38,261 nt of DNA, taken from assembly GCA_902774205.1 (NCBI GenBank), contig CACYHL010000002.1, positions 7,288 through 45,548 on the forward strand. The letters run 5' to 3'. The position numbers were made by a program, and so were the translations under genes. Under the pieces are notes generated by a model. The model worked only from the letters and a program-made list of their open reading frames with translations. It had not been told where the DNA came from and ran no database searches. Positions 8,224-15,350 of this stretch are shown in pieces. The stretch is from an uncultured Bacteroidota bacterium (GTDB lineage Bacteria > Bacteroidota > Bacteroidia > Bacteroidales > WCHB1-69). Positions within the stretch are counted from its first letter, which is position 1, and each line of letters starts with the position of its first letter.

Positions 8224-8676
8224 ATGTTTGAAGCATTAAGGAAATATGGCTCAGTTGTTATGCTCATTTTGACAAGCATGGTTTTGGTTTGCTTTGTTGC
8301 AAATGAATATGGAGACACTCAAAAAATGGCTAACACAACCTATGCCTCCGTTTGCATGGCTGTTGTTGACGACTTGGAATTAGATGACAACGATGAAGAT
8401 GGAGATGAAGATGAAAATGACAAAAATCATTTCTATGAAGATAGAATATTTGGATCAATACAACTGATTGGAAATCAATGTTATAATACTAAAAAAAACA
8501 AATGTTCAAAGGCTATATTGAGAGGACAGGTAAGGCGTTACTCGCCCCGAAATAACCTCTCCAGCAGCCATAACTATACCCTTTTGTCAATCATAAAAAG
8601 TGGTGTGGATTTATTCCATGCCACTTTTTTTTATACAATTCATTCAATTATTAATCAAAACACTAATCTCAAATGA
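8224..8676 (+). CDS. Doubtful ORF with one membrane segment, possibly frameshifted
   Basis: From the ATG at 8224 the ORF encodes MFEALRKYGSVV followed by a plausible transmembrane helix (about residues 10-28), an acidic Asp/Glu run (about 53-65) and an unremarkable tail. Upstream at 8167-8174 lies AATTTTTG, one base from a -7 box. The frame runs straight through the 15-bp terminator hairpin at 8595-8632 and stops only at 8676, inside the next gene. A transcript ended by the terminator would lack its stop codon. Either the true gene ends earlier after a frameshift, or only the N-terminal half was ever coding. A longer version from 8137 is less likely. Confidence 0.35.
   Translation: MFEALRKYGSVVMLILTSMVLVCFVANEYGDTQKMANTTYASVCMAVVDDLELDDNDEDGDEDENDKNHFYEDRIFGSIQLIGNQCYNTKKNKCSKAILRGQVRRYSPRNNLSSSHNYTLLSIIKSGVDLFHATFFYTIHSIINQNTNLK
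8520..8632 (+). promoter_or_regulatory. Candidate structured leader ending in an intrinsic terminator
   Basis: GAGAGG (8520-8525) pairs with CCTCTC (8556-8561) and encloses a GGCG/CGCC stem (8534-8537/8543-8546). About 30 bases later comes a strong terminator (8595-8632). No -7 box is visible between this terminator and the lipoprotein ATG at 8673, so expression of the PepSY-like gene and the cotransporter may depend on read-through. This would fit an attenuator or riboswitch; no known class was recognised. Confidence 0.35.
8595..8632 (+). terminator. Strong intrinsic terminator
   Basis: The stem AAAAAGTGGTGTGGA / TCCATGCCACTTTTT is 15 bp long with two G-T pairs, has a five-base loop (TTTAT) and is followed by a run of T. 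It lies inside the doubtful ORF 8224-8676 and 41 bases before the start of the next gene. Confidence 0.8.
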
Positions 8677-9110
8677 AAAAAATGTTTTTTTTAATCATGC
8701 TTATGGCTTTTGCATTTAGCCTTGGAGCTTGCACAAGCGAGAAACCTCTCAGTTTCGACCAGATTCCGCAAAATGCACAAAACGTTATCACCAAGTATTT
8801 CAGCAAGGAAGACATCTTGCTCATCAAGTTAGATAAAGAAGGCTTGATGACAGAGTATGAGGTAAAACTAAAGGATGGCACCGAGTTATCGTTCGACCGC
8901 AAAGGGAATCTGACTAAAATCGATTGCCAATTGCAAAAAGTCCCTGATGGACTTGTTCCAGAAAACGTACTTGCGTATGTGAATTCGAATCATCCAGATA
9001 CTTTCATCACCGAATGGAGCAAGGACGACTTGCGATGGAAGGCAGAGTTGAACAACAGCCTGAAACTCGTCTTTAACAACGGTGGTGAATTTATTCGATA
9101 TGACGATTAG
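8673..9110 (+). CDS. PepSY-like (beta-lactamase-inhibitor-like fold) lipoprotein
   Basis: The signal segment ends FSLGAC, so Cys20 is the likely lipidation site. The mature part has two similar half-repeats of about 60 residues: IPQNAQNVITKYFSKED ... KLKDGTELSFDRKGNLTKID and VPENVLAYVNSNHPDTFI ... ELNNSLKLVFNNGGEFIRYD. This is the hallmark of the PF11396-type PepSY-like domain, common in Bacteroidetes envelope proteins. Members are periplasmic or lipid-anchored with no defined enzymatic function. Length (145) is normal. Its 3' end overlaps the start of the Na/Pi cotransporter by 11 bases, so the two genes are translationally coupled and may work together at the envelope. Confidence 0.8.
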   Translation: MKKMFFLIMLMAFAFSLGACTSEKPLSFDQIPQNAQNVITKYFSKEDILLIKLDKEGLMTEYEVKLKDGTELSFDRKGNLTKIDCQLQKVPDGLVPENVLAYVNSNHPDTFITEWSKDDLRWKAELNNSLKLVFNNGGEFIRYDD

Positions 9111-10770
9111 CATAATTACGGCAATTCTAACATTAATGGCAGGCATCGGCGTTTTCCTGATGGCCTGTCATTTGATGAGCTCGCATCTTGAGAGTGCGGG
9201 CAGCAAGCGGCTGAAGCAGCTATTTTCAAGCGTAAGCGGGAGTAAATGGACCGGTGTGGGCATCGGTGCTCTTGGTACAGCAGCAATCCAGAGTTCAGGG
9301 GCAGTGACGGTGATGGTAATCGGCTTCGTGAACGTGGGCATCATGTCGCTGGCGCAAGCCTCCACGGTTATCTATGGCGCCAACATCGGCACCACCGTGA
9401 CAGCACAACTGGTGGCCTTGGGTCTGTCCAGTGGGAATGGCATTTCCACCACCATCATATTCTCTGCCCTCGCCGGTGTAGGTGCCTTCATACTGATGTT
9501 CGCCAAACGCGAGTCGTGGAAACACACGGGCGGTATCTTAACTGGCTTCGGCATATTGTTCGTGGGACTTGGCATGATGTCGAACGCCATGGACGACTTC
9601 GCCACACTTGACTCGGTGAAACAATTCCTTGCGAGTATCGAAAACCCGCTTCTAATAGTGTTATTGGGGGCTTTATTCACTGCAATCATCCAAAGCTCTT
9701 CGGTACTCACTTCCATTGCCATCACTATGGTGGTTGCTGGGTTGATTTCGCTCAACCAAGGCATCTATCTCACTATGGGTTCCAACATAGGCTCGTGCGT
9801 CGTAGCCATTCTTGCCGGAATGACAAGTGGCACCAACGCCAAACGGACAGCGCTCATCCACCTGTTTTTCAACATCATGGGCGTGGTGCTGTTTTTGCTG
9901 ATAGCCTTGGTTTTACGCATGGCAACAAACGGAACATGGAGCTTCGGTGCTGTTTTTGAGCATATCTTTCCACATACGCCGCAGGTACAGATGGCAATGT
10001 TCCACACAGTATTCAACGTTTGCACCACCCTTGTGGCTTTGCCGTTGACAGAGAAGCTGGTCAGACTCGTATGCCGAATCATTTCCGACAACGGAGAAAC
10101 ATCACGCGACAACCAGCCGCATCTGTATTTCCTTGACGAAACGATGTTGCGTACACCTGCTTTGGCTGTAAAACAATTAAAATCAGAGATTGAGAACATG
10201 GCAAAACTGTCAATGGACAACTTCCAACGTTCCATAAACATTGTTACCACCATGAATTTCAGCGAAACGAAACAATTCGTCAAGACCGAGAAAGAGCTAA
10301 ACTACCTAAACGGCGAGTTGCTGCGGTATGCGGTGTTACTCTCCGGCAACCAACTCAATAATTCCGATTTGAAATACTTGAACTCGAGCATACGTAGCGT
10401 GAGCGACTTGGAGCGCATTGGCGACTATGCCGAAAATATTGTTGAATACGCCGAAAGCCTTAAGTCGCAAGATGCTTCATTTTCCGAAAAAGCAATTGAT
10501 GAAATCCGCAAGATGGAGAAAAAAATTCTCGACTTGTATGAAGTAATCTGTGACGCTTATCATAACCTCAACCTCAAAGCTTTGGAGTGGGCTTATATCA
10601 TCGAAGATGAGATTGACGACCTTACAGATGAGATGGAGCGCAATCACATCCAGCGACTTGTCAATGGTGAATGCACGCCACAAGTTGGTGCGGAATATCT
10701 TTCTCTGGCGAAAAATGCCGAACGCATCGCAGACCATTTGATTAATGTTGGAAATACGATAAAACAATGA
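9100..10770 (+). CDS. Na+/phosphate cotransporter family protein with PhoU-like C-terminal domain
   Basis: The N-terminal 330 residues hold two Na/Pi-cotransporter repeats. Each carries the QSS signature (GTAAIQSSGAVTVM and FTAIIQSSSVLTSI) followed by GxNIGT/GSNIGS glycine motifs, with about nine hydrophobic segments. The C-terminal 200 residues are a helical PhoU-like domain (SDLERIGDYAENIVEYAESL and LAKNAERIADHLINVGNTIK are the two PhoU repeat motifs). The protein should take up phosphate with sodium at the inner membrane; some family members export or leak phosphate. I chose the ATG at 9100 because the hydrophobic domain begins there; a GTG at 9082 would add six residues. The gene overlaps the stop of the PepSY-like lipoprotein. 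Confidence 0.9.
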   Translation: MTISIITAILTLMAGIGVFLMACHLMSSHLESAGSKRLKQLFSSVSGSKWTGVGIGALGTAAIQSSGAVTVMVIGFVNVGIMSLAQASTVIYGANIGTTVTAQLVALGLSSGNGISTTIIFSALAGVGAFILMFAKRESWKHTGGILTGFGILFVGLGMMSNAMDDFATLDSVKQFLASIENPLLIVLLGALFTAIIQSSSVLTSIAITMVVAGLISLNQGIYLTMGSNIGSCVVAILAGMTSGTNAKRTALIHLFFNIMGVVLFLLIALVLRMATNGTWSFGAVFEHIFPHTPQVQMAMFHTVFNVCTTLVALPLTEKLVRLVCRIISDNGETSRDNQPHLYFLDETMLRTPALAVKQLKSEIENMAKLSMDNFQRSINIVTTMNFSETKQFVKTEKELNYLNGELLRYAVLLSGNQLNNSDLKYLNSSIRSVSDLERIGDYAENIVEYAESLKSQDASFSEKAIDEIRKMEKKILDLYEVICDAYHNLNLKALEWAYIIEDEIDDLTDEMERNHIQRLVNGECTPQVGAEYLSLAKNAERIADHLINVGNTIKQ

Positions 10771-10859
10771 CGACTTGGACTTCCATAACCTTGGTCGATA
10801 AATTAAGTGCAATTCAGGCAACGGCTTGGCCCGCAACATTTTTTCATCTTTTTTTAAAA

Positions 10860-10875
10860 ATATCGTTCACGATAT
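10860..10875. promoter_or_regulatory. Operator 1 (palindrome) upstream of the OhrR-like gene
   Basis: ATATCGT-TC-ACGATAT is a perfect palindrome with 7-bp arms and a 2-bp centre. It lies where the -33 region of the regulator promoter would be. Size and symmetry fit a MarR-family dimer site. Confidence 0.7.
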
Positions 10876-10896
10876 AAATTATTTTTGTGTTTTTGC

Positions 10897-10910
10897 ATCG
10901 TGAACGATAT
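10897..10910. promoter_or_regulatory. Operator 2 overlapping the transcription start of the OhrR-like gene
   Basis: ATCGT-GA-ACGATAT repeats the operator 1 sequence with a GA centre, with 5-bp perfect arms. It ends 7 bases before the ATG at 10918 and follows a degenerate -7 box (TGTTTTTG, 10888-10895). Centre-to-centre distance to operator 1 is about 35 bp. Binding here would block transcription, so autorepression is likely. Confidence 0.7.
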
Positions 10911-10917
10911 AAAAACA

Positions 10918-11361
10918 ATGGCAGAAGAGCAATTCAAATTAGAGAACCAACTTTGTTTCCGTCTCTACACGGCGGCGCGGCTGACTATGGGGGCATATCA
11001 TCCGTATTTGGAACCGCTGGGCATCACCTATCCGCAATACCTCGTGCTGCTCGTGTTGTGGGAAAAGGACAAACGACCGGTATGTGACATAGGCAAACGT
11101 CTGCTCTTGGAGACCAACACCATCACCCCGCTCCTGCAACGTATGGAGAAAGCGGGATTGGTGACCCGCACGCGCGGCAAGGAGGATTCGCGCCAGCGTA
11201 TCGTCTCGCTTACGGAAAAAGGAGATGACCTGCGAAATCAGGCGGCCGTCATCCACGAGAGTTTGCGTAAGGAGGTGGCATTGAAATTGAGTGAGGAGAA
11301 AGAGATGGTTCCAATGCTTGATAAATTGATTGAAGAATTACAAAAACTCAATAAAAAATAA
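10918..11361 (+). CDS. ohrR: OhrR-type MarR-family redox-sensing repressor
   Basis: The start LENQLCFRLYTAARL ... PLGITYPQYLVLLVLWE is the characteristic N terminus of OhrR proteins. Cys13 occupies the position of the peroxide-sensing cysteine, with the tyrosines of the YxxxL and TYPQY segments nearby. The winged helix follows: ICDIGKRLLLETNTITPLLQRMEKAGLVTRTR, then SRQRIVSLTEKG. Length (147) is normal. OhrR members derepress their targets when the cysteine is oxidised by organic hydroperoxide or hypochlorite. Two matching palindromes surround the promoter, so it should repress itself and the operon behind it. I chose the ATG at 10918; an upstream TTG at 10885 would run through operator 2. 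The usual target ohr is not in this window. Confidence 0.85.
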   Translation: MAEEQFKLENQLCFRLYTAARLTMGAYHPYLEPLGITYPQYLVLLVLWEKDKRPVCDIGKRLLLETNTITPLLQRMEKAGLVTRTRGKEDSRQRIVSLTEKGDDLRNQAAVIHESLRKEVALKLSEEKEMVPMLDKLIEELQKLNKK

Positions 11362-11386
11362 TATTAACATTCAAAATTTAAAAGTT

Positions 11387-11848
11387 ATGACAAAAGAAGA
11401 AGCAATGAAAGGCCTGGCATACGCCGGCGCAGTATGGTTTGGAAACAGCAAGCAGCATTTCGCCTTCTCGGCTTATTGCCGTCTGCAAGGCTGGAACAAG
11501 TTGGCTGACAAGTGGAAAGAGGAAGCCGAAGAGGAATGGGAAGAAGCTGAAGAGGTGCTGAACCGTTTGGTGGAACTCGGATGCAAACCCGCTGATCTTC
11601 AAGAAGCCATGAAGACCATCGAGTTCCCCTTCTACGATGACCCGAAACAGCAGATCGAGTCGGATTACCAACCCGATGCCGTAAAGGAAATGAGCCTGCT
11701 CGCAGAGGCGTTCGCTGATGATTATCCCACGCAGAAGCTGATCCAGAAATGGATTGACGGCGAGAAGGAACACATGGCCTGGGAGATGCAGTATCTCAAC
11801 TACATCGACAAGCTGGGCTACGAGAATTTCCTCACGGCGATGATGTAG
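11387..11848 (+). CDS. Ferritin-like four-helix protein
   Basis: The 153-residue protein is strongly helical. It has long helices with carboxylate/histidine patterns typical of the ferritin-like superfamily: HFAFSAYCRLQGW, KWKEEAEEEWEEAEEVLNRL and LIQKWIDGEKEHMAWEMQYLNYI, the last with an ExEH-type metal ligand set. No signal peptide is present, so it is cytosolic. It probably binds or oxidises iron and limits oxidative damage, like bacterioferritin or Dps relatives. The exact subfamily is uncertain. It is 25 bases after the ohrR stop, which puts it under peroxide-responsive control. That link is inference but agrees with a protective iron-handling role. The start at 11387 is preferred over an upstream ATG overlapping ohrR. 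Confidence 0.7.
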   Translation: MTKEEAMKGLAYAGAVWFGNSKQHFAFSAYCRLQGWNKLADKWKEEAEEEWEEAEEVLNRLVELGCKPADLQEAMKTIEFPFYDDPKQQIESDYQPDAVKEMSLLAEAFADDYPTQKLIQKWIDGEKEHMAWEMQYLNYIDKLGYENFLTAMM

Positions 11849-11874
11849 TTTCAGGTTTCAACATTCAAACTGAT

Positions 11875-12048
11875 ATGAAAGAGAAAGTATTACAAGCCAT
11901 GCGTGAGTTCGGTGCTCCCGTCAACGCAGGCAAAATCGCAGAAATCACAGGTATCGACCGCAAGGAGGTTGACAAAGCCTTTGCCGAACTGAAAAAGGAA
12001 GGCGCCATCGTGTCGCCAGTCCGTTGCAAATGGGAACCGGCAAAGTAA
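11875..12048 (+). CDS. Mini winged-helix DNA-binding protein (57 residues)
   Basis: This short ORF reads MKEKVLQAMREFGAPVNAGK then IAEITGIDRKEVDKAFAELK and ends KKEGAIVSPVRCKWEPAK. The helix-turn-helix spacing (GKIAEITGIDRKEVDKAFAELKK) and the following beta-wing (EGAIVSPVRCKWEP) match a stripped-down winged-helix fold. It sits 26 bases after the ferritin-like gene and 12 before the glycosyltransferase, all in one direction. Codon use looks like its neighbours. It may be a small transcription factor or an accessory of the OhrR-like protein. Its short length makes automatic gene calling likely to miss it. Confidence 0.75.
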   Translation: MKEKVLQAMREFGAPVNAGKIAEITGIDRKEVDKAFAELKKEGAIVSPVRCKWEPAK

Positions 12049-12060
12049 TCTAAAAGAACA

Positions 12061-13191
12061 ATGAAAATCCTTCTTGTCATAGATACTTACGATACCAACA
12101 ACAATGGTACCAGTATCTCTGCACAGCGTTTTGCCGCAGTGCTGCGCAAACACGGGAACGAGGTGAAGATTCTCACCACGGGCAAACCGGCACCTGACAA
12201 GTTTGCGCTCAAAGAGTTCAAAGTGCCAGTATTCAACGACCTGATTCACTCACATGGTTTTCAGTTTGCGAAAGTGGACTTGGACATTATACGTGAGGCG
12301 GTCAGGTGGGCGGATGTGGTCCACTGCATGATGCCGTTTGTCCTGGAGACAGTGACGAAGCAAATTGCTGACAAAATGCACAAACCCTCCACGGCGGCAT
12401 TTCATATCCAGCCCGAAAACATGACTTCATCTGTTGGCTTGGGAAAAGTGGAGTGGGTAAACAATCGTTTTTATGAGACCTTCAATTTCTTGTTGTACCA
12501 ACATTTTTCGCATATTCATGTGCCGTCCCAGTTCATGGCCGATGAGCTTATCAAGCGCAATTACAAAGCGAAGATTCATGTGATTTCAAACGGTATCGAT
12601 CCGGCGTTTCATTATACGAAACGACCGAAAGAACCGCAGTATGAAGGCAAAATTCTGATTGTGATGGTGGGCCGCTTGTCTGCTGAAAAGCGTCAGGATG
12701 TGATCATCAACGCAGTGCCGCTTTCCAAGTATGCCGACAAAATCCAGCTCGTTTTTGCTGGCAAAGGGCCTAAACACGACGAGTATGTAAAGCTCGGGGA
12801 GAAGCTGAAGAATCCGCCACAATTTGTGTTCCTCAGCAAGCCTGAACTTATTAACTTGCTGGCTCAGACGGACTTGTATGTCCATGCAAGCGACATGGAG
12901 AGTGAGGCTATATCATGCATAGAGGCGTTCGCCACGGGATTGGTGCCGGTTATCGCCAATTCGGAGGTGAGTGCCACCCCGCAATTTGCCCTCGACGGAC
13001 GTTCGCTCTTTTTGCCCGGCAGTCCGAAAGATTTGGCTCGCAGCGTCGACTGGTGGCTCGACCATCCTGAGGAAAAACAAAAAATGGAAAAGGAGTATGC
13101 CGAATTTGCAAAACGGTATAACATCGATGAAAGCGTGCGTCAGTGTGAGGAGATGTTTCGTGAAGCCATTGAAGAAGTGTCACGGTCGTAA
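12061..13191 (+). CDS. GT4-family glycosyltransferase, probable glycolipid synthase
   Basis: The protein has two Rossmann-like halves of a GT-B enzyme. The N-terminal half begins MKILLVIDTYDTNNNGTSIS, an acceptor-side glycine/asparagine loop. The C-terminal half has VMVGRLSAEKRQDVII and the ExxxxxxxE donor-binding motif in SEAISCIEAFATGLVPVIA. Length (376) is typical. No membrane segment is visible, so it should act at the inner face of the membrane, transferring a hexose from a nucleotide sugar to a lipid or polysaccharide acceptor. The N-terminal half resembles lipid glycosyltransferases such as diacylglycerol glucosyl- or galactosyltransferases. Bacteroides alpha-galactosylceramide synthase is also of GT4 type, but I cannot assign that activity. 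It is the last gene of the ohrR operon and is followed by a strong terminator. Confidence 0.85.
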   Translation: MKILLVIDTYDTNNNGTSISAQRFAAVLRKHGNEVKILTTGKPAPDKFALKEFKVPVFNDLIHSHGFQFAKVDLDIIREAVRWADVVHCMMPFVLETVTKQIADKMHKPSTAAFHIQPENMTSSVGLGKVEWVNNRFYETFNFLLYQHFSHIHVPSQFMADELIKRNYKAKIHVISNGIDPAFHYTKRPKEPQYEGKILIVMVGRLSAEKRQDVIINAVPLSKYADKIQLVFAGKGPKHDEYVKLGEKLKNPPQFVFLSKPELINLLAQTDLYVHASDMESEAISCIEAFATGLVPVIANSEVSATPQFALDGRSLFLPGSPKDLARSVDWWLDHPEEKQKMEKEYAEFAKRYNIDESVRQCEEMFREAIEEVSRS

Positions 13192-13214
13192 AACAATGGA
13201 CATCTCTAATCTTT

Positions 13215-13246
13215 AAGTCGCAGTTTTCGGACTGCGACTTTTTTTT
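13215..13246 (+). terminator. Intrinsic terminator of the ohrR operon
   Basis: A perfect 10-bp stem AAGTCGCAGT/ACTGCGACTT with a 6-base TTTCGG loop is followed by T6 (T8 including the stem end). It begins 24 bases after the glycosyltransferase stop codon. Confidence 0.9.
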
Positions 13247-13295
13247 CAGAGATTTGTCTAAAATAAAAAATAGATTATCATTAAACCTTTTTTTT

Positions 13296-13325
13296 GTGTT
13301 CACGTCTATAATCTTTCGTGTACAC
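13296..13325. promoter_or_regulatory. Inverted repeat upstream of the UGSC-like gene
   Basis: GTGTTCACG and CGTGTACAC form 9-bp arms with one mismatch around a 12-base A/T-rich spacer (TCTATAATCTTT) that resembles a weak -7 region. It lies 39 bases before the ATG at 13364. The position suggests an operator over the promoter; the regulator is unknown. Confidence 0.35.
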
Positions 13326-13363
13326 ACCACATCTTTATACACTTTTAATAATTCGGACCATTT

Positions 13364-15271
13364 ATGAAAAAAATGATAACCTTTTTGTGTGCGTTGTTTG
13401 TACTTGTATTTAGCGTACACAGCCAGAACCGTATTGTTTGTGATGAAACTTGTAAGATAGAGTCTGGCGCGGACATGTCGCACCAGCAGTCGGGGGGCAA
13501 TTACGCCGTGGTGTCGCCCGTCGGACGCAGCTCCGTAAAGATGATTGAGCAGGCACCCCGTTTGGAGACGTTGGAAGGCAAGACCATCGCCGTTGTGGGC
13601 GAAAGTTTCATGACTCACGTCACCCATCCGGAAATCAAACGCCTGATTTTGAAGAACTATCCGACCGCCAAGGTCATTTTGCTGGATGAAATCGGCGAGG
13701 CGGGACCGTTTCCCGCACCGGGCGTCACCCGCAAGAGAAAAGAAGAGTTCGAAGCCAAGTTGAAAGAGATGCACGTAGATGCAGTCATCGCGGGCAACGG
13801 CGGCTGCGGTCTGTGCACCCCGAAAGAGACCGGCTCGTGCCTTACCGCCGAATATATCGGCATCCCTTCCGTCATTATCGCCGGTCCCGGCTTTGCCGAC
13901 CAAGCCTATTATACCGCCTACAACAACGGCGTGCCTGTGATGCGCGTGGCCGTCTATCCCGGCGCTTTCGCCACCCACACCAACGAGGAGCTGATCCGCA
14001 ACACCCGCGAGGTGCTGTGGCCGCAGATTGTGGAAGCCCTCACCAAACCCATCACGCAGGAGGAGCTGGACCGCAGTGCCAGCCGCGACCATGGCGACCT
14101 CCGCGACGATGTTTTCTACGGCACCCTTGACGAGGTGAATGCCTATTTCAAGGAGAACAACTGGAGCGACGGCCTCCCCTTCATCCCCCCCACTTTTGAA
14201 AAAGTAAACGAATACCTCAAATATACCGACTATGCTTGGAACGAGGTGATCGCCACGCTGCCGCCCGCCCACCGCAGCACTACCACGTGGCACGTGGCCG
14301 TCAACGCGGTAATGTCCGGTTGCAAACCGGAGTACATGCCCATCCTGATCGCGCTCACCAAGGCGATGGGCGACGGCAACTTCCGCCGCACGCTCGCCAG
14401 CACCCACGCGTGGATTCCCTTCTGCTGGCTCAACGGTCCCGTGGCCCGTCAGTTGGGCATCGACAGCGGACAGGGGCAAATCAACGAGGAGGCCAACATC
14501 GCCATTGGTCGTTTCATGAACCTTGCGATGATGAACCTCGCCGGCTACTATGTGAAACAGGACCGCATGGGCACTTTCGGCTATCCGATTTCATGGTGCA
14601 TGGTGGAAGACGATGCCGCCTGCCAGCGCGTGGGTTGGAATCCCTACCACGTGCAGCAGGGCTTCAATATGAATGACAACACCATCACGGCCAGCTCTAC
14701 GCTGCTGTGGGGCAACAACATGGCGCCCTCCACCACCAATCCCGAGAAGGTGATGCTGCTGCTGGCGTGGGACATCACCGAGCGCTGCCAGTTCGCCCTC
14801 GGCAGCGGCCGCCAGTTCACCAACCGCACCATTCTGATGACCGAGCCTGTGGCTGCCACGTTGGCCAAGAAGTACAAATCCACCGACGCGTTAGATAAGA
14901 CTCTGGTAAGTGTGGCCCGCCGTCCCTCCAAGGAGCGCGCCTTTGCCAACTACTATGCCAACCCGGGCAGCGAGAAGGATGGCGGTGAGCACACGTTACG
15001 CGAGTACAGCGCCCACATAAAGAAAGCTGAGCACGCCGCCATGACCGACACGCCGCCGTGGTACGACAGCGACGCGCAGCAGATCAGCACCATCCCCACC
15101 ATGCAGGCCGGTGCCACCGCCTACCTCATCACCGGCGACGCGGCCCGCAACAAGGTGCAGACCATGCCCGGCGGCGGCAGCGCCACCGTAAAAATTGAGC
15201 TGCCGAAAAACTGGGACAAACTGATGGAAGAGCTGGGGTATGAGGCGTTGAAGGAGTTTTATATCAAGTGA
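13364..15271 (+). CDS. Exported two-domain protein with UGSC-like CGLC motif
   Basis: A signal peptide (about 1-20, ending VFSVHSQ) predicts export. Residues about 60-220 resemble UGSC-family proteins. The segment NGGCGLCTPKETG carries Cys148-x-x-Cys151 where the family has its U/C-G-S-C motif, so this is a cysteine form with Leu in place of Ser. Residues about 255-600 form a second conserved domain: DGLPFIPPTFEKV, TWHVAVNAVMSGCKPEYMPIL, FCWLNGPVARQLGIDSGQG. I remember this as a companion of UGSC proteins, often on a separate gene. The biochemical role of either is not known to me. The CxxC suggests thiol or metal chemistry. The gene stands alone, is GC-rich, is preceded by an inverted repeat, and has no visible terminator. 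The 635-residue length fits a fusion. Confidence 0.7.
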   Translation: MKKMITFLCALFVLVFSVHSQNRIVCDETCKIESGADMSHQQSGGNYAVVSPVGRSSVKMIEQAPRLETLEGKTIAVVGESFMTHVTHPEIKRLILKNYPTAKVILLDEIGEAGPFPAPGVTRKRKEEFEAKLKEMHVDAVIAGNGGCGLCTPKETGSCLTAEYIGIPSVIIAGPGFADQAYYTAYNNGVPVMRVAVYPGAFATHTNEELIRNTREVLWPQIVEALTKPITQEELDRSASRDHGDLRDDVFYGTLDEVNAYFKENNWSDGLPFIPPTFEKVNEYLKYTDYAWNEVIATLPPAHRSTTTWHVAVNAVMSGCKPEYMPILIALTKAMGDGNFRRTLASTHAWIPFCWLNGPVARQLGIDSGQGQINEEANIAIGRFMNLAMMNLAGYYVKQDRMGTFGYPISWCMVEDDAACQRVGWNPYHVQQGFNMNDNTITASSTLLWGNNMAPSTTNPEKVMLLLAWDITERCQFALGSGRQFTNRTILMTEPVAATLAKKYKSTDALDKTLVSVARRPSKERAFANYYANPGSEKDGGEHTLREYSAHIKKAEHAAMTDTPPWYDSDAQQISTIPTMQAGATAYLITGDAARNKVQTMPGGGSATVKIELPKNWDKLMEELGYEALKEFYIK

Positions 15272-15350
15272 GGCTTCTCTGCTGCACGCACGCCATTCCG
15301 CGAAACTTGAAAGCGTTTGGCAGAATTTTCACCTGTTTTCAGTGGCAAGC

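Noticed and set aside
12950-14479. Long minus-strand ORF of 509 codons
   Set aside because: It lies opposite the glycosyltransferase and the UGSC-like gene, which both have clear family motifs; it is a by-product of GC-rich codon use on the other strand.
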